From Sanderia malayensis (Eukaryota > Cnidaria > Scyphozoa > Semaeostomeae > Pelagiidae), in the NCBI GenBank assembly GCA_013076295.1, contig RQOL01000863.1:2670180-2734179 (forward strand): a DNA stretch of 64,000 nucleotides. The letters are read 5' to 3'. Position numbers and translations under genes: made by a program. Below, in pieces: positions 1 to 12,321 of the stretch (positions are counted from its first letter, which is position 1; each line of letters begins with the position of its first letter). The notes beneath the pieces were generated by a model, which was not told the DNA's origin, made no database searches, and saw only the letters and a list, made by a program, of their open reading frames with translations.

Positions 1-3000
1 TTAATCCATTATCGTAGGTTTTGGATAGGCTTTTAATCGATTATTACAATCGTTTAAACAACAGAAAAATGGCAGAAAAGAGGGCTTGTTACAAAAGTTT
101 AAAGGCATTGGTTATGCTTAGCACATCCTCAGAAAAGTCGAGAATTCAGAAAAGTTATGGAGAAACAATAAGGTTAGAAGTGTAAAAGGTATAAGCAAAA
201 TGACCTTCGCATCTTGTAGGTTGCTGGTGAGGAAATCCAAGAAGCCCTTCATCATCCAACTGGAGTTGGATTCGCCAGGATGAACCCGTGCAGTAATGAC
301 AACTGCTTTCTTTAACTATGAATAAAACAAACAACGAAATAGATTAACGTTCACTAGATGGCACATACATAACACATACAAGGCGCAGATTCGTCAAGGC
401 GTAGATTCATCAATCTTAAAAACTGGGATTGAAAACTTTTAAAAGGTCATAGCATTGACGCGACGAAGATTCACGGTAAATAATTGCTAGATAATAGAAG
501 AAGTCATGTTGGAAATACCTCGGCTTCATCTCGTCTTTTGGTCGGAGCTGTAATAGTCAGAACGTGAACGAGGTTTCCAGCAAGAGTTCTGCAAAGAATT
601 CTCTGCTTGAAACACCTCGAGCGAACAGGATCACTGGCTAACGCTGCCAAATGTTCCTAAAACAAAATTGATGATATTCAATACAAGACTAATTGAGGCT
701 CATCAGACCAAATGTTTGATTTTAAACGCAGTTTATTCTTGATATCAAGCTAAACATAGCGTCCTTGCGTCTGTATACCCTGGAGATATATGGTGCGATA
801 CTAGGCAGGTCCCCACCAGCTGAAGTCAAATTACATGCCATATACTAACCTGCAGATCGGAGTATGTATAAGGATAGCAGTGCGCAAAGTAGTAGGTGTC
901 GTTTTCGTTTGGAAATGAACAAGTCCAGGTAAGAGAATAATAGTTCCTTTCTCTGCCTCTGTCAGTAAATCTGCATAAGAAAACAGATATAAACATTATC
1001 AATCTATATAGAACAGAAATGAGCGCTTTTATATTCAATATTAGCAGTGATAGTCAAAATACAGACAGAAATAAGAAAACTTGTGACGTTAAATAGGATG
1101 CGATTGTTGGTAATGATAAATCAAATTATTTCAAATTATTCTAAATTATTCCAAATTATTCTAAATTATTCTAAATTATTCCACTCACATGATATCATTC
1201 TTGTAATACTTAATTTTTGTTCCAACCCTGGTCCATCCAATTCCCTTGGTCTTTGCATCGTGTTCCGAGTAAATCAACGGCCTCATACCCATGTTGTAAA
1301 GACTTCCAGTCTGCAAGAAACGCGCTAAGTATTACAATCAATGCGCTTGAGACCAAACGAATACAGAGAAACACGCTGTAACATACAGTGACACAACTTG
1401 AATTGTTGTATGCTACACAACTGCTACACAGCTTGTTGTATGCTTCACAACGTTCTTGTTATGTATGCTACACAACAAGAAAGACAACACGTTGAAGTAC
1501 ATGGTGCAGTATTGAAGCATACAGCAGTATCGGGAAATATACAGCGTTATATTGAACCATACAGGGATATACTGTGGCATACAACGATACATTGAAGCAT
1601 ACAGCGATAAAATGAGGTATACAGCGATAGACTGAGGCATAAAGCAATATACCTCTGGTATAAAGCAATATACTGTGGCATACAGCGATGTATTGAAGCT
1701 TATTGCGATAGAATGAGGTATACAGCGATATACTGTAGCATACAATGACATATTGAAACATACAGCGATATATTGCAGCATACAGCTATACAATGAGGTA
1801 TACAGCGATATACTGAGCTATACAGCGATGGAAAAACTGAAGCTCTTACTTTGATGAAGTTCATGATAGTGAAACGATATTGCATAGAAGGTCTCGTGTT
1901 CTTCACTTGGAAATAGTACCACTGAGTATGCTTCTTTGTGTACAAATCAAATCTTAGCCACAGCTCATAGTCACAATCACCTCTGTAACAATAAAAATTG
2001 CATGAATATAAGCCAAAAGATGCGTAATGAATAACAAGGCTACGAGAAGCCCTATAATACAGCAAAAGCTCTGTCAAGCCGCCCCGAGGGTGCTTACTTA
2101 ATTTTCAAGACTCAGAAGGGGGACCTATTAAATAGGGGGCTGCTTGATAGAGCTCTCACGATATATTAACTAGTCCCCATGAGATTTAGTCTGTATTATA
2201 TATCAAGAGATATCACAAGATATATATAGTCTGTCGCATATATCCTACAACAGATTTGCATGGCTATATTATAATAATGGATACTTCTAAAATAGAGAAA
2301 AATAGAGGTAAATTGGATTAACTTACAGTTTGATGGCCCTCATCAGGTTTCCACTTTCGAATCTTGATTCAAATATCAGGGTATGGTCATCAGCTCCTTG
2401 TAGTTGGTAGTACGGCTTGGCAGTGCCGATTTTATTACTGCACTTAGCCCTGGTGAACTGAAAGGGGGGCGAAAGGTTGACAAGTGAAACGAAAGAGAAT
2501 CAAAAGTTAATTAAACATGGTTAAATGAAGTGACTCACATATCTTATCTCTGGATTGGGCGAGTTATCATAAACAACTTTGCCAAAGATATCTGATGACC
2601 GTGGAGAGGGTTTCGTTTCTTTGACTGGCAAAACAAAAGAATAATTGACATAGCATTGAATATTTGACACAATAAATGATAACTAATTAATGGTGGGAAA
2701 TAATATATTATTGGATGGGCTTGAGCTCCAATTTGGTTAGAACGCAAGAAACAGCTGTAAGGAATCCATCTTGGTAAACTATCTTCTTCCGTCTTAATAC
2801 ATTGTTTACAATTACTTGGGGCTCACTCGAGTAAATACAGTATAATCTTCTGTCTTAATATATAATCTTCCTCCAAACTTACAGGTTTTAGGAGAAATTT
2901 CATCTTGATAGCTATCAGTGTGAATATGTCTTGGAGCCTGAGCCAAAACTTGCACATCAGCAGGCCTAAAATAATCAAGAATAACATGTTGATGTACACA

Positions 3001-4042
3001 ATTCATGTTACTCAACAATTATGTCTTTACTGATTGGATGAGGATGAGACAATATGTTATAGAGATCATATCTACCATCTCGGATTGAGTTGAGGAGAAG
3101 TTCTCTTACTAACAGCATACAAATCCCTTGGCTGTTTCAATCTAGTTATCTGAATAGCAAAACAACACACTGTTAATGTATTATATTATAAAATTACATT
3201 ATGACTCAATCATATAGATGAAACGATGTTATACACAAAGTCGGCAAGTTCCTTTGTACAAGAAACCAACATATAATACAGTCTATTCTCAATAAGTGGA
3301 ACCTGCACGGGGCCGAAAGAAATGGTTCCACTTATCAAATGTTCCACTTATCCGAATTATATGTTTGTTAATGCAAATCCAAGGGACCGGAGAAATTGCT
3401 TCCACTAAGCGAAAGTTCCACTTATCCGGGGTTCCACTTATCAAGAGTAGACTGTAAATCAAATGATGTAATACATAAAGTCGTCAAGCTCTTTTGTATA
3501 AGAAACCAATATATAATATGAGAAACTCTATCTGCTTATTTGCAGAAAACAATCAGAGGGACAAAAGTCTTTTGTTCATGAAGAATAAAAAAGACATTTT
3601 GTTGAAAATGTCTCACTCACTAAAAATGTCTCACCAAAATGTTTCACTTCCTATAATCAGGGACATACTGTGGCAGCAAGAATGAAGAAAGTTGTTTAGA
3701 CTCTTACTGTTTTTCCAGATTTCTCTTTGATAATCAGCTGGGTTGTTTTGTGGAGGCTTTCAAAGATTGTATTCTCTGTAGCTAAATTAAGAATATATTG
3801 CATTAGGCTAGCAAAATTATGTCACAGGAATTGATTAATCAAAATCCTGGTTCGATAAAATTTGAAATTACCAGATTTTTCAAAGCTTGCAAATGGGCCG
3901 TATTGATCATTTTCATTTAATTCAAAATTTTCTTCTTCATTAATATCTTCATCCTCATCTTCTTCATCTGCATCACCATCATCTTCCTCATCTTTTCCCC
4001 TTCCCATATTCATGATACTATTTGCTATTTGAGAATTCATTC
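1..4042 (-). CDS. Cytosolic carboxypeptidase, CCP2/CCP3-like (AGBL2/3), partial
   Basis: Zinc carboxypeptidase (M14 family, CCP subgroup) that trims glutamates from tubulin tails and other proteins in cytosol and cilia. Exons read on the minus strand: 4042-3872 (first usable ATG at 4040), 3775-3708, 3149-3076, 2965-2883, 2624-2539, 2457-2327, 1982-1850, 1310-1189, 970-850, 656-519, 309-205; all phases join. The first exon encodes a very acidic Asp/Glu stretch. Then comes the CCP N-terminal domain with [26 protein letters not shown] and [14 protein letters not shown], then the start of the peptidase domain, [19 protein letters not shown], holding the HxxE zinc ligands. The rest of the catalytic domain lies beyond the left edge. 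A 5' non-coding exon probably ends near 4543 (AAAA|gtgagt). The match is closer to CCP2/3 than to CCP1, 4 or 5, but the paralogue is not certain. Confidence 0.93.
1510..1835. repeat. ~21-bp minisatellite in carboxypeptidase intron
   Basis: Degenerate tandem copies of a unit like TATACTGTGGCATACAGCGA fill the intron between the exons at 1850 and 1310. They generate spurious open frames on both strands. Confidence 0.85.
2061..2157. repeat. Short MITE-like inverted-repeat element
   Basis: Left end AAAGCTCTGTCAAGC and right end GCTTGATAGAGCTCTC are near inverted repeats around a G/C-run core. It resembles an element at 38906-39166 and a one-sided copy near 8153. It lies in a carboxypeptidase intron. 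Confidence 0.4.
3279..3454. mobile_element. 176-bp MITE with TA target duplication (Tc1/mariner-type ends)
   Basis: Ends CAGTCTATTCTCAATAAGTG and, in reverse, CAGTCTACTCTTGATAAGTG form about 24-bp terminal inverted repeats. Both ends are flanked by TA. The inside repeats 'GTTCCACTTATC' several times. No coding capacity. It sits in a carboxypeptidase intron. Confidence 0.75.
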
Positions 4043-4739
4043 CTGCAAATGTTTGAAATGTTATAATTTTTCTGTTGACTTTGAGTAGCAGGAAATATTG
4101 TCAACAAACTAAAAAATACACTCTGAAATCAAAAATTCATGTTGTCAGCTGCAAAGCACAAATACCTGTACATCCATGTAATTTGCAATAAATAAAGACA
4201 TTCAAAGGTTATGAAAATTAAAATTAACAAACAACAATCATAGCGATAGGATCCAAAGATCAAAATTCTATCACAGACTTCAAAGCTTTTCAATGAAAAA
4301 TACGTGTTGATGATCAATCGGATCAAACAATTTGAATTATATTAATTGTGTTGTGCCGTTGTACTGAAATTCCAATGGAGACATTTATTATAATGTAAAT
4401 TAAATAAAAGTGTAGGTTTGAAAGACGAGATAGATTAATCTACGCTTTCAAAAACTCTCCAATCTATTTCAATTTATATTGTGCAGAATAGAAAAAGTTT
4501 TCATTCAATGAATTTAGTCCACGCCCCCTTCTAAGCACTCACTTTTCTCCTGCGCTGTAACAACAAATCTTCCAAGAAAGTAAAATAAACCATTTGCAGG
4601 TTTAAAAGTGAATTTAATAAATAAGAATAACGCAGAGGGCTAAAAATTTACCTGCCTTATATGTCTTCAAAAGTTAATTGAGCAAAGATTGTTTTGAGTT
4701 GAGCCGGTTGCGTTGCGGGCGGTTGGCAAAAGAAAGATA

Positions 4740-5720
4740 CAAGTGGCCTGGCCTGGCCAAGCGCATGAGCAGCGTAGTAGCTATTGGTACTGCGCAGGAG
4801 CGTATATGACGTATTGGGTCCATAGTGGCTGAGGCATTGGCCTTAGGGTTAGGCTTAGGGTTAGGGTTGGGGTCACAACATGCGGAGGAGAAAGGTGGTC
4901 GGAATGCGCAGTAGCGTAGTTATTGGTACTGCGCAGGAGCGTATATGACGTACTGGGTCCATAGTGGCTGAGGCATTGGCCTTAGGGTTAGATTTAGAGT
5001 TAGGGTTCGGGTTACGATATGCGGAGGAGAAATGTGGTCAGAATGCGCAGTAGCGTAGTTATTGGTACTGCGCAGGAGCGTATATGACGTACTGGGTCCA
5101 TAGTGGCTGAGGCATTGGCCTTAGGGTTAAGCTTAGGGTTAGGGTTAGGGTCACAACATGCGGAGGAGAAAGGTGGTCAGAATGCGCAGTAGCGTAGTTA
5201 TTGGTACTGCGCAGGAGCGTATATGACGTATTGGGTCCATAGTGGCTGAGGCATTGGCCTTAGGGTTAGGCTTAGGGTTAGGGTTAGGGTCACAACATGC
5301 GGAGGAGAAAGGTGGTCGGAATGCGCAGTAGCGTAGTTATTGGTACTGCGCAGGAGCGTATATGACGTACTGGGTCCATAGTGGCTGAGGCATTGGCCTT
5401 AGGGTTAAGCTTAGGGTTAGGGTTAGGGTCACAACATGCGGAGGAGAAAGGTGGTCAGAATGCGCAGTAGCGTAGTCATTGGTACTGCGCAGGAGCGTAT
5501 ATGACGTATTGGGTCCATAGTGGCTGAGGTATTGGCCTTAGGGTTAGATTAAGGGTTAGGGTTAGGGTTAGGGTTACGCTATGCGGAGGAGAAAGGTGGT
5601 CAGAATGCGCAGTTGCTTAGTTATTGGTACTGCGCAGGAGCATATATGACGTAATTGTGTCCATGATGGCTGAGCCATTGGCCCTAAAGTGAGGCTTAGG
5701 GTTAGGGTTAGGGCAGTGTG
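4740..5720. repeat. 139-bp tandem array with interspersed TTAGGG runs
   Basis: The landmark GCGCAGGAGCGTATATGACG recurs at 4792, 4931, 5070, 5209, 5348 and 5487, exactly 139 bp apart. A last, diverged copy starts at 5632. Each unit has a TTAGGG/TTAGGC run of 2-5 repeats, two GCGCA motifs and one TGACGTA. The array fills the intergenic space between the divergent carboxypeptidase and Twinkle genes. Confidence 0.95.
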
Positions 5721-5960
5721 CTAACATGATGTAATTTTTGCTACTGACCACCTTTATGAAAGTTTTCCAACCACGTGAGCTCAATTGGAGTGGAGTCAGT
5801 GGAGTCGAAAGCTTTTTCGATTGAGGAATTACTAATGGTGGAACGCAACCTTGCAGTAATTCTCTCCTTTGCATTTTAGCCGTTCAAGTGAAGAAAATAT
5901 TATATCAGAACTTAATTTATGTATGGATTGTTTTGAGTTGTGAGCTTTCTGGTCATCAGG

Positions 5961-8900
5961 ATGCCTAGGCCTATCAAGCCTTTGAGTGGGCGTGTCTTAA
6001 CCCGGCCTACTTTATGGATGTCAAGAAATTTTAATTTCACGCATAGCCGCGGATTATCATCATATTATCAGCAAGTTCATCACGAAAAGCTTTTATCATT
6101 TGGATATTGCAAAGTCAACCACCCGCTTTCGAAGTTTTTAGGACTTATTTCGTATTCAACTTGTCAAGACCATTTGAAATTGAAGATTTTCGGCAGAGAA
6201 AGAAGACACTTCTCTATTAGTTCTTGTAATTTGAATGCACCTAAGAGTCGAGATATAGAACAGTATTTAAAAAGCAAACAAGTGCCATATAAAAATGGTT
6301 ATACGAGTATCATGTTACCATGTATATTTTGCAGTAAAGAAGAACAACAGCAAAGCAATGAAAATAATAATAATAATTCGAATTTGCAAGATAATAATGA
6401 TGATAGCTGGAGTATGTTCGTTAATAAAACAACTGGAAGATTCATATGTAAGAAGTGTGGAGAGTCTGGTGCATGGAATGAACTAAAGGTAAGGCTGTTT
6501 TTCTTGTTCATAGAGATAAAGCATTTGAGAATTCTTCTTTGTGGTGATGCATATCTATTGTGGCTGGGTCATAGTTGCATTGGGTTAACAGTAAGTTGAG
6601 CACCCTCAAATTTGGATCAGTCCAGGTGAGTTTTACAACAACAAACCTGCCATTTGAAATGTACTTTCTTGCCTTTTCTTCCAGTTTTTAAAGTCGGACA
6701 AAGCCTCGCCTGAACATCGAAACACTGAGGAACCAGTTATCAAGGCTAGCCTTTCAAGTGACGATAAACCAGAAGTTACGCCAAATGAAGTATTTGAAAG
6801 AAGTAAGCACTTGTCAGAGCTTACGCAACAAGAACAGAACTCTGTCATTAAAATATTGAATTTAAAGGTAATATATGGATGGTGTTTTGTGAATGCTAAG
6901 AGTATTTTGGCATATGTGCTTTAAAAGGACGTATATTTCACAAGTATTTATTTTATCTTGATTTGTTTTTTCTTTCAGAATATAAGTCCAGAGACCATTG
7001 AAAAATTCCATGTAAAATTTTGTAATCATCAGGTCCGTATTTTAAGTTCAATATCTGCATGTTATATGTTTTGTGTCGCAAAGCTTCAGTCCAAAATGTA
7101 ATAGCAAATAGATGAACTAAATGAGCTTTTAAACTTCTTTTACTCAATTCTTGACATCTCACTCTGTCTCAAGTTACAATCACTCACTTAAGTCCTCATA
7201 TGCTTTTGTGCAACCCGCAGCTTCATCCTGCATGTGCAACATCCTGCACAGCTACATGCTGCGTATTACATCTGTAATGGTGCTTAATTTCCTTGCATTT
7301 GTTTGCATTTGTGATGCATTTTCCAATTGCAGTTTGCAGACCAAGTCAGATCAGTCAGGGACAAACTTTGCATGTTGGTGCCCTGGTACGACATAAAAAA
7401 GGGGCATCTAATTGCTGTTAAACTAATACCGATCGACAATGATGAAACAGCTAAGATCATTCCAAGGTAAATCTCCAAGTTTTGCAGCCAATGGCATAGA
7501 AATTACATTGCTGAAATCTATAAATTTTAACATGCTTATGGACATTAGATTCTCCTGTGGTCATTATGATATCATGACTTGAGGCCAATTTTTGCAAACA
7601 TGATTGGATTTGAGTTTGAAAGAACATTCTTGTCAGAAAACACTCAAAATCTGTTCGTAAGTCCTTTTAGATGTTTTTAACTCTATACTTTTTTGTTTCT
7701 TAGACATGCATGCAATGGTTTATTTGGATATCATTGTACATCAAATGATGCAACACAGGTATGTACTCAATTTTACATGCTGTATTTGATTGGCACAGCT
7801 TTTCCAAGTCTAAATCGTGTGTTGAGCGCGTGGCACGAACTAGCATTCGCTGGAAACGTCATGCACTGATTGTTACATATCTATCGTTGACATTTTTCCA
7901 AGTGTGTATGATCTGTTTGAGTTACACCTTTTAAACATCTACTCAACTGGTTATTTCACAATCATCTGCATTTATCAAGAACTTACGTCCGTGCATTGTA
8001 TTCCATGCGCAGGTTGTCATAACTTCATCCGAGCTTGATGCATTAGCGGTGCATCAAGCCACAGGTGTAAATGCTGTCGCATTGCCAAATGGCATTTCAC
8101 AGCTTCCTCCAGAGGTATGTGGTAAGACACCCATTCAATGTGAAGTACTGTAAAAGCTTTATTAAAACCCCTTCATTTAATTAATCCCCTCTATTGAGCC
8201 CCTTCTCTAATAAGCCAACCTATTTGGGACCTTGAAAATCAAGCAACCCCCCTTAGGTTTTTTAAGGTATAGAGTTTTTAATGAGAAGATTTTAGTGCAT
8301 CACATCACCGAAGGCTTTGATTGTTTTGCACGCAGGTTCTACCACAACTTGAGCTGTTTGAAAGGATTATCTTATGGTTTGACAATGATATTCGTTCCAA
8401 ACAAGCAATTGGCCAGTTTGCAAAGAAGCTGAACATCGAAAGATGCTCTTTTGTTAGGTATGAATTCCGTGAATTGAGCAAATAGTTAAAATTGAATTTA
8501 ATCGACCAATAATTTCCTCTTTTATATATCAGTTTACTTGCTAGCCATTTTGATTTAGCCAATCAGCTTCATTATATCACATCATGTGATAAAGATTCTT
8601 GAACATGATTCGTTTGATACTATTCTAAGGCTTCTTGAAGATGGAAGTCCCAACGGTGCTTTAGAAGCTCTGAACAAGGTAAGCATAATCCGTTATTCCT
8701 CCCCCCTTTCCATCCGTCATCCGTAGAGTTTTCTCAGTGACAACCACATTGGGGACAACCAACACCTAATGACACCATATGCGATTAACTTGCTGTTACT
8801 GTATCTTATTAATCTATCCTCACAGGGCTTAAATCTGAAATCAATCGTTTCGAAAGCTCGCAATTTGAAGCACAAGGAAATTCTAACTTTTAATCAGGTC

Positions 8901-11816
8901 AGTATTATTGCCTTATTTCCAATTGTCAATGTCCACAGCTATATTACATTACACTCTTCGTTCTAATGTCATTGTGTTTCCTGGTTTAGTCATGTTGCAG
9001 CGCTCCAATCAAGTAGTGTCTGATTTCTGATTTCAATCTTTACCTGTTCAGTCGTTGTCAGAGAAGTATCTCGCGTAACGTTGCGCTCATAAACGCTCCT
9101 GTTCATGACATGATAACTTCTATCCTTATTTCTGTCTGATTGCCATATGCAGATGCACGATTAACTGAATTTATTTTCTCGATTTATTTTAGCTAAGGGA
9201 CGATGTATACGGAGAATTTATCAACGCTGAACAAGTAGCCGGAGTAAAGGTATGGAATAATGGAATAAAAGAATAAATTGTTGATTTTCTGTGTGTTCAT
9301 GCACTGGATTTTCTTTGTGATCGGGGTTGTTCATGCACTGAATTTACCTGAGCTCATTCTGTTATTTTCTGTGTCCATAGTGGAAGAGATTTCCTGGTTT
9401 GAGTCACATTTTGAAGGGGCACAGACGTGGAGAATTAAGCATTCTCACGGGCCAAACAGGAACTGGAAAGACAACTCTACTCAGCGAACTATCTCTGGAT
9501 CTTTGCTCTCAAGGCGTAAGTTTTTAATTTTTAATTATTTTCGTTCTTTGTTCTTTACCACGAAGAGATGTATTTATTACATCAATGTTTCCAAGTTTAC
9601 GCAATTGTAATTACGCAATTTATTTTTAGGTTAACACTCTGTGGGGCAGTTTCGAAATAAGAAATGTCAGACTCGTCAAATCGATGTTGTGCCAGTATTC
9701 CGGGTAAGCAAGCTGTTATTTTTGGCCACCATTCACTATAAATGTCTCTCTTATTATATCACGTTGTATGATTCTCTGTATTAAATTACGTTACCATTGC
9801 AGGTTGAACCTTGAACAGTCAATTGGTCAGTACAACTACTGGGCTGATAAGTTCGACTCGCTTCCGATGTACTTCATGAGCTATTTTGGATCTCAAAGCA
9901 TCGAGTCAGTTTTACAGGTATTCCGATCTCAATGTCTGTCTCAATATACTTTTTTTTAATACGCTCAATAAGCAACTAGGGCTGGATTGACCCTAACATT
10001 AAGCAACTCGAGGGCTCAATCGAATTACTGTTAGCAACTAAGGATTCAAACGTCATTGATTTTAAAATGCTAAAACTGGGCACGAATACTCACTGTGCTG
10101 TTGAGGTTCTTGACTAGCATGTTTACACTTACTGTCTCTTAAGTCTTGTGTTGTAGGCGTTACAGTTGATGATTTTGACCCACGAACTTAGGAGTGGTAC
10201 CCTGGAGACAAAGTTGCTTTAAAAAAATTTAAGCAACTTTTAAGCAACTTTGAGGGCTAAAATATCCAAAATTTTAAGCAACTTTCAGGGCTGGACCAAA
10301 GTCTAGTTGCTTATTAAAAAATGTGTATGTAGCAAAGGCAAGTGTATTAATCCATAGATATTAGAACAGTTTCACCTTTGGTTGTCTTTCCCCCTCTATC
10401 ATCACCTCTCTAACCCCATTTCACTTTTAGTTGTTTCCCCCCTCTATCACCATTTATTTATTTGCAGACAATGAACGATGCTGTCTATGTTTACGATATT
10501 GACCACGTGATCATTGATAATCTTCAATTCATGATGGCCAGCGCATCAAAGTAAGCAGACATTTCACAGTGGAGTCACCTAGCAACTCTCTTTTTTGTCA
10601 TGTGATCTTGGATTCTTCTCCTTCTCTGATACGATAAGAGCTCAGTGAGAAAGATAGCTCGGCTCGAACTTCCTTTTTTATCTTGTTGCTTAGCATCGAC
10701 CCTTCAGATTAAATCTTAAATCTTAATAGAATATTTGATAAATATTATCAATTTGTTGTTTTATTGTGGTTGCAGGTTTGCTGATCGATTTAGTGCCATG
10801 GATTCTGCGATTACATCATTCCGAGATTTCGCCTCCAGCAAAAATGTCCACGTGACACTGGTCATACACCCCAGAAAGGTTAACTTACATACATACATAC
10901 ATACATAAATACATACATCCATACATACATACATACATACATACATACATACATACATACATACATACATACATACATACATACATACATACATACATAC
11001 ATACATACATACATACATACATACATACATACATTAATTATTTGGTAATGCAGGTTTACTTGAAGGCAGCTAACGTTAATGTGCACTTCCCTTGTCAGTC
11101 AGATTACCAGACCAGACTCATGGGCAGACGGTCATGTATTGAATGTTTTAGTTGATTGAAGTTTGACTAATGATGGGTTTGGTAAAAGCGGGTGTTAAAT
11201 TGTAGCAAACTCGATTATAGAACCTTTAACGGATCTGTTTAATTTCAAGGAAAACCAAGACTCGGAGCTTCAGACGGCTTCAATATTTGGAACTGCAAAG
11301 GCAAGTCAAGAAGCAGACAATATAATCATTTTACAAGATTCCAAAGGTCGGACCTCACGCAGATATCTTCAGGTGATAATTATGTAATAATTTATTATTT
11401 GTAGTGATGTAATAGTGATGTAATAAAACTACAGATAGTAGTGACGTAATAATAATGACTTCCATGTAAAGAATGACAGAATAATGATTGTATCAAAATA
11501 GTTCTTACTTTAAAACGAACAACATATGATATCGCCTTGTGAATCCTGGCGAAAACGTCTTCTTCTAAACATGTTTATTCACTTTTTTATTGTTAATTTT
11601 GTGCTTCATCGACTAGCCCCCCCTGACTTTTTCGCCCCCCTTTTTCAGGTAACGAAAAACAGATTCGATGGTATTCTTGGTAAAGTTCCATTGGATTTCA
11701 ACCGGGACTCCCTGTGTATGTCTGGTTTCCATCGCGACACAAGAACAGGCGAAGGCAAGATACCAACAAACGAGCAAGCTTCGAAAAAGAAACAGAACCT
11801 CACGTCATTCGAATGA
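5961..11816 (+). CDS. TWNK: Twinkle mitochondrial DNA helicase
   Basis: Replicative 5'-3' helicase of mitochondrial DNA, a hexameric RecA-fold/gp4-like enzyme of the mitochondrial nucleoid. Seventeen exons: 5961-6488, 6685-6867, 6979-7032, 7333-7466, 7704-7758, 8013-8114, 8336-8457, 8630-8678, 8826-8897, 9193-9249, 9381-9515, 9630-9703, 9803-9917, 10468-10550, 10776-10878, 11250-11372, 11649-11816, giving 718 aa (human 684). The Arg-rich, acid-poor N-terminus suits a mitochondrial presequence; the first ATG (5961) was chosen. A zinc-ribbon-like pair (PCIFC ... FICKKC) flanks an Asn-rich insert. A Toprim-like region (SELDALA, WFDND) follows. The helicase domain has Walker [10 protein letters not shown], then [34 protein letters not shown] and [18 protein letters not shown]. 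The C-terminal tail is Lys-rich. Confidence 0.97.
8153..8250. repeat. One-sided copy of a C-run/TTAATAGAG repeat family
   Basis: AAAGCTTTATTAAAACCCC followed by further 'ATTAATCCCC / TTGAGCCCC' motifs resembles the ends of the elements at 2061 and 38906. No matching right end was seen. It lies in a Twinkle intron. Confidence 0.3.
10885..11034. repeat. (CATA)n microsatellite
   Basis: About 150 bp of almost pure CATA tetranucleotide repeat begins only a few bases after the exon ending at 10878 in Twinkle. The long antisense 'MYVC' open frame is an artefact of the repeat. Confidence 0.98.
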
Positions 11817-11946
11817 TAATCGTAAGCATTTTGTCATGTTTTCACTCACTGTATTTTCTCCCCAATACGTCACGCTTTGTCTTAGATCTGAATACGTTTA
11901 TACGTCATTGCGTGCGTGTAACAGTCTGACCCAAACCCGTATGCTC

Positions 11947-11952
11947 AATAAA
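11947..11952 (+). terminator. Probable Twinkle polyadenylation signal
   Basis: Canonical AATAAA 131 bases after the Twinkle stop codon. It is the first one on this strand downstream of the gene. Confidence 0.6.
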
Positions 11953-12321
11953 GAATGCAAAGGAAACATTGTTAATCCAGTGTGTAACTGCTGGCTTCGG
12001 TATTATACTTCAGTATTAAGTATTATGCTTCATGGTCTTAGTGAGAATCTTTCCCGATAGAGAATCACCTTGCCTTTTTACATTTCTATATTTACACATT
12101 TAATTTACATTTTACGCTTTATTTTTCTCTGACATTCTTTGGCACATGTCCGTTCCACGAGGTTTTTCACTCTAGTCACCCATGGCCACGTCATAATTTG
12201 GTTATGCTCTCGCACAAGGACCCCTATTGTATGGCTAAAAAGCAATCTTCGTGAGACGCACGCTCAGTCTGTATATCTTTAAGCTCCAAGTCAGTAACAT
12301 AACGTTTGATGCAGAGTATTA

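Noticed and set aside
1413..1793. Overlapping minus-strand open frames with Cys/Tyr-rich repeats
   Set aside because: Translation of the 21-bp minisatellite in a carboxypeptidase intron, with no splice or family support.
4850..5720. TTAGGG repeats as a chromosome end
   Set aside because: The runs are short, sit inside a 139-bp tandem unit and are flanked on both sides by intact genes. They are interstitial.
10761..11086. Minus-strand MYVC-repeat open frames
   Set aside because: They are produced by the CATA microsatellite and overlap a Twinkle exon antisense.
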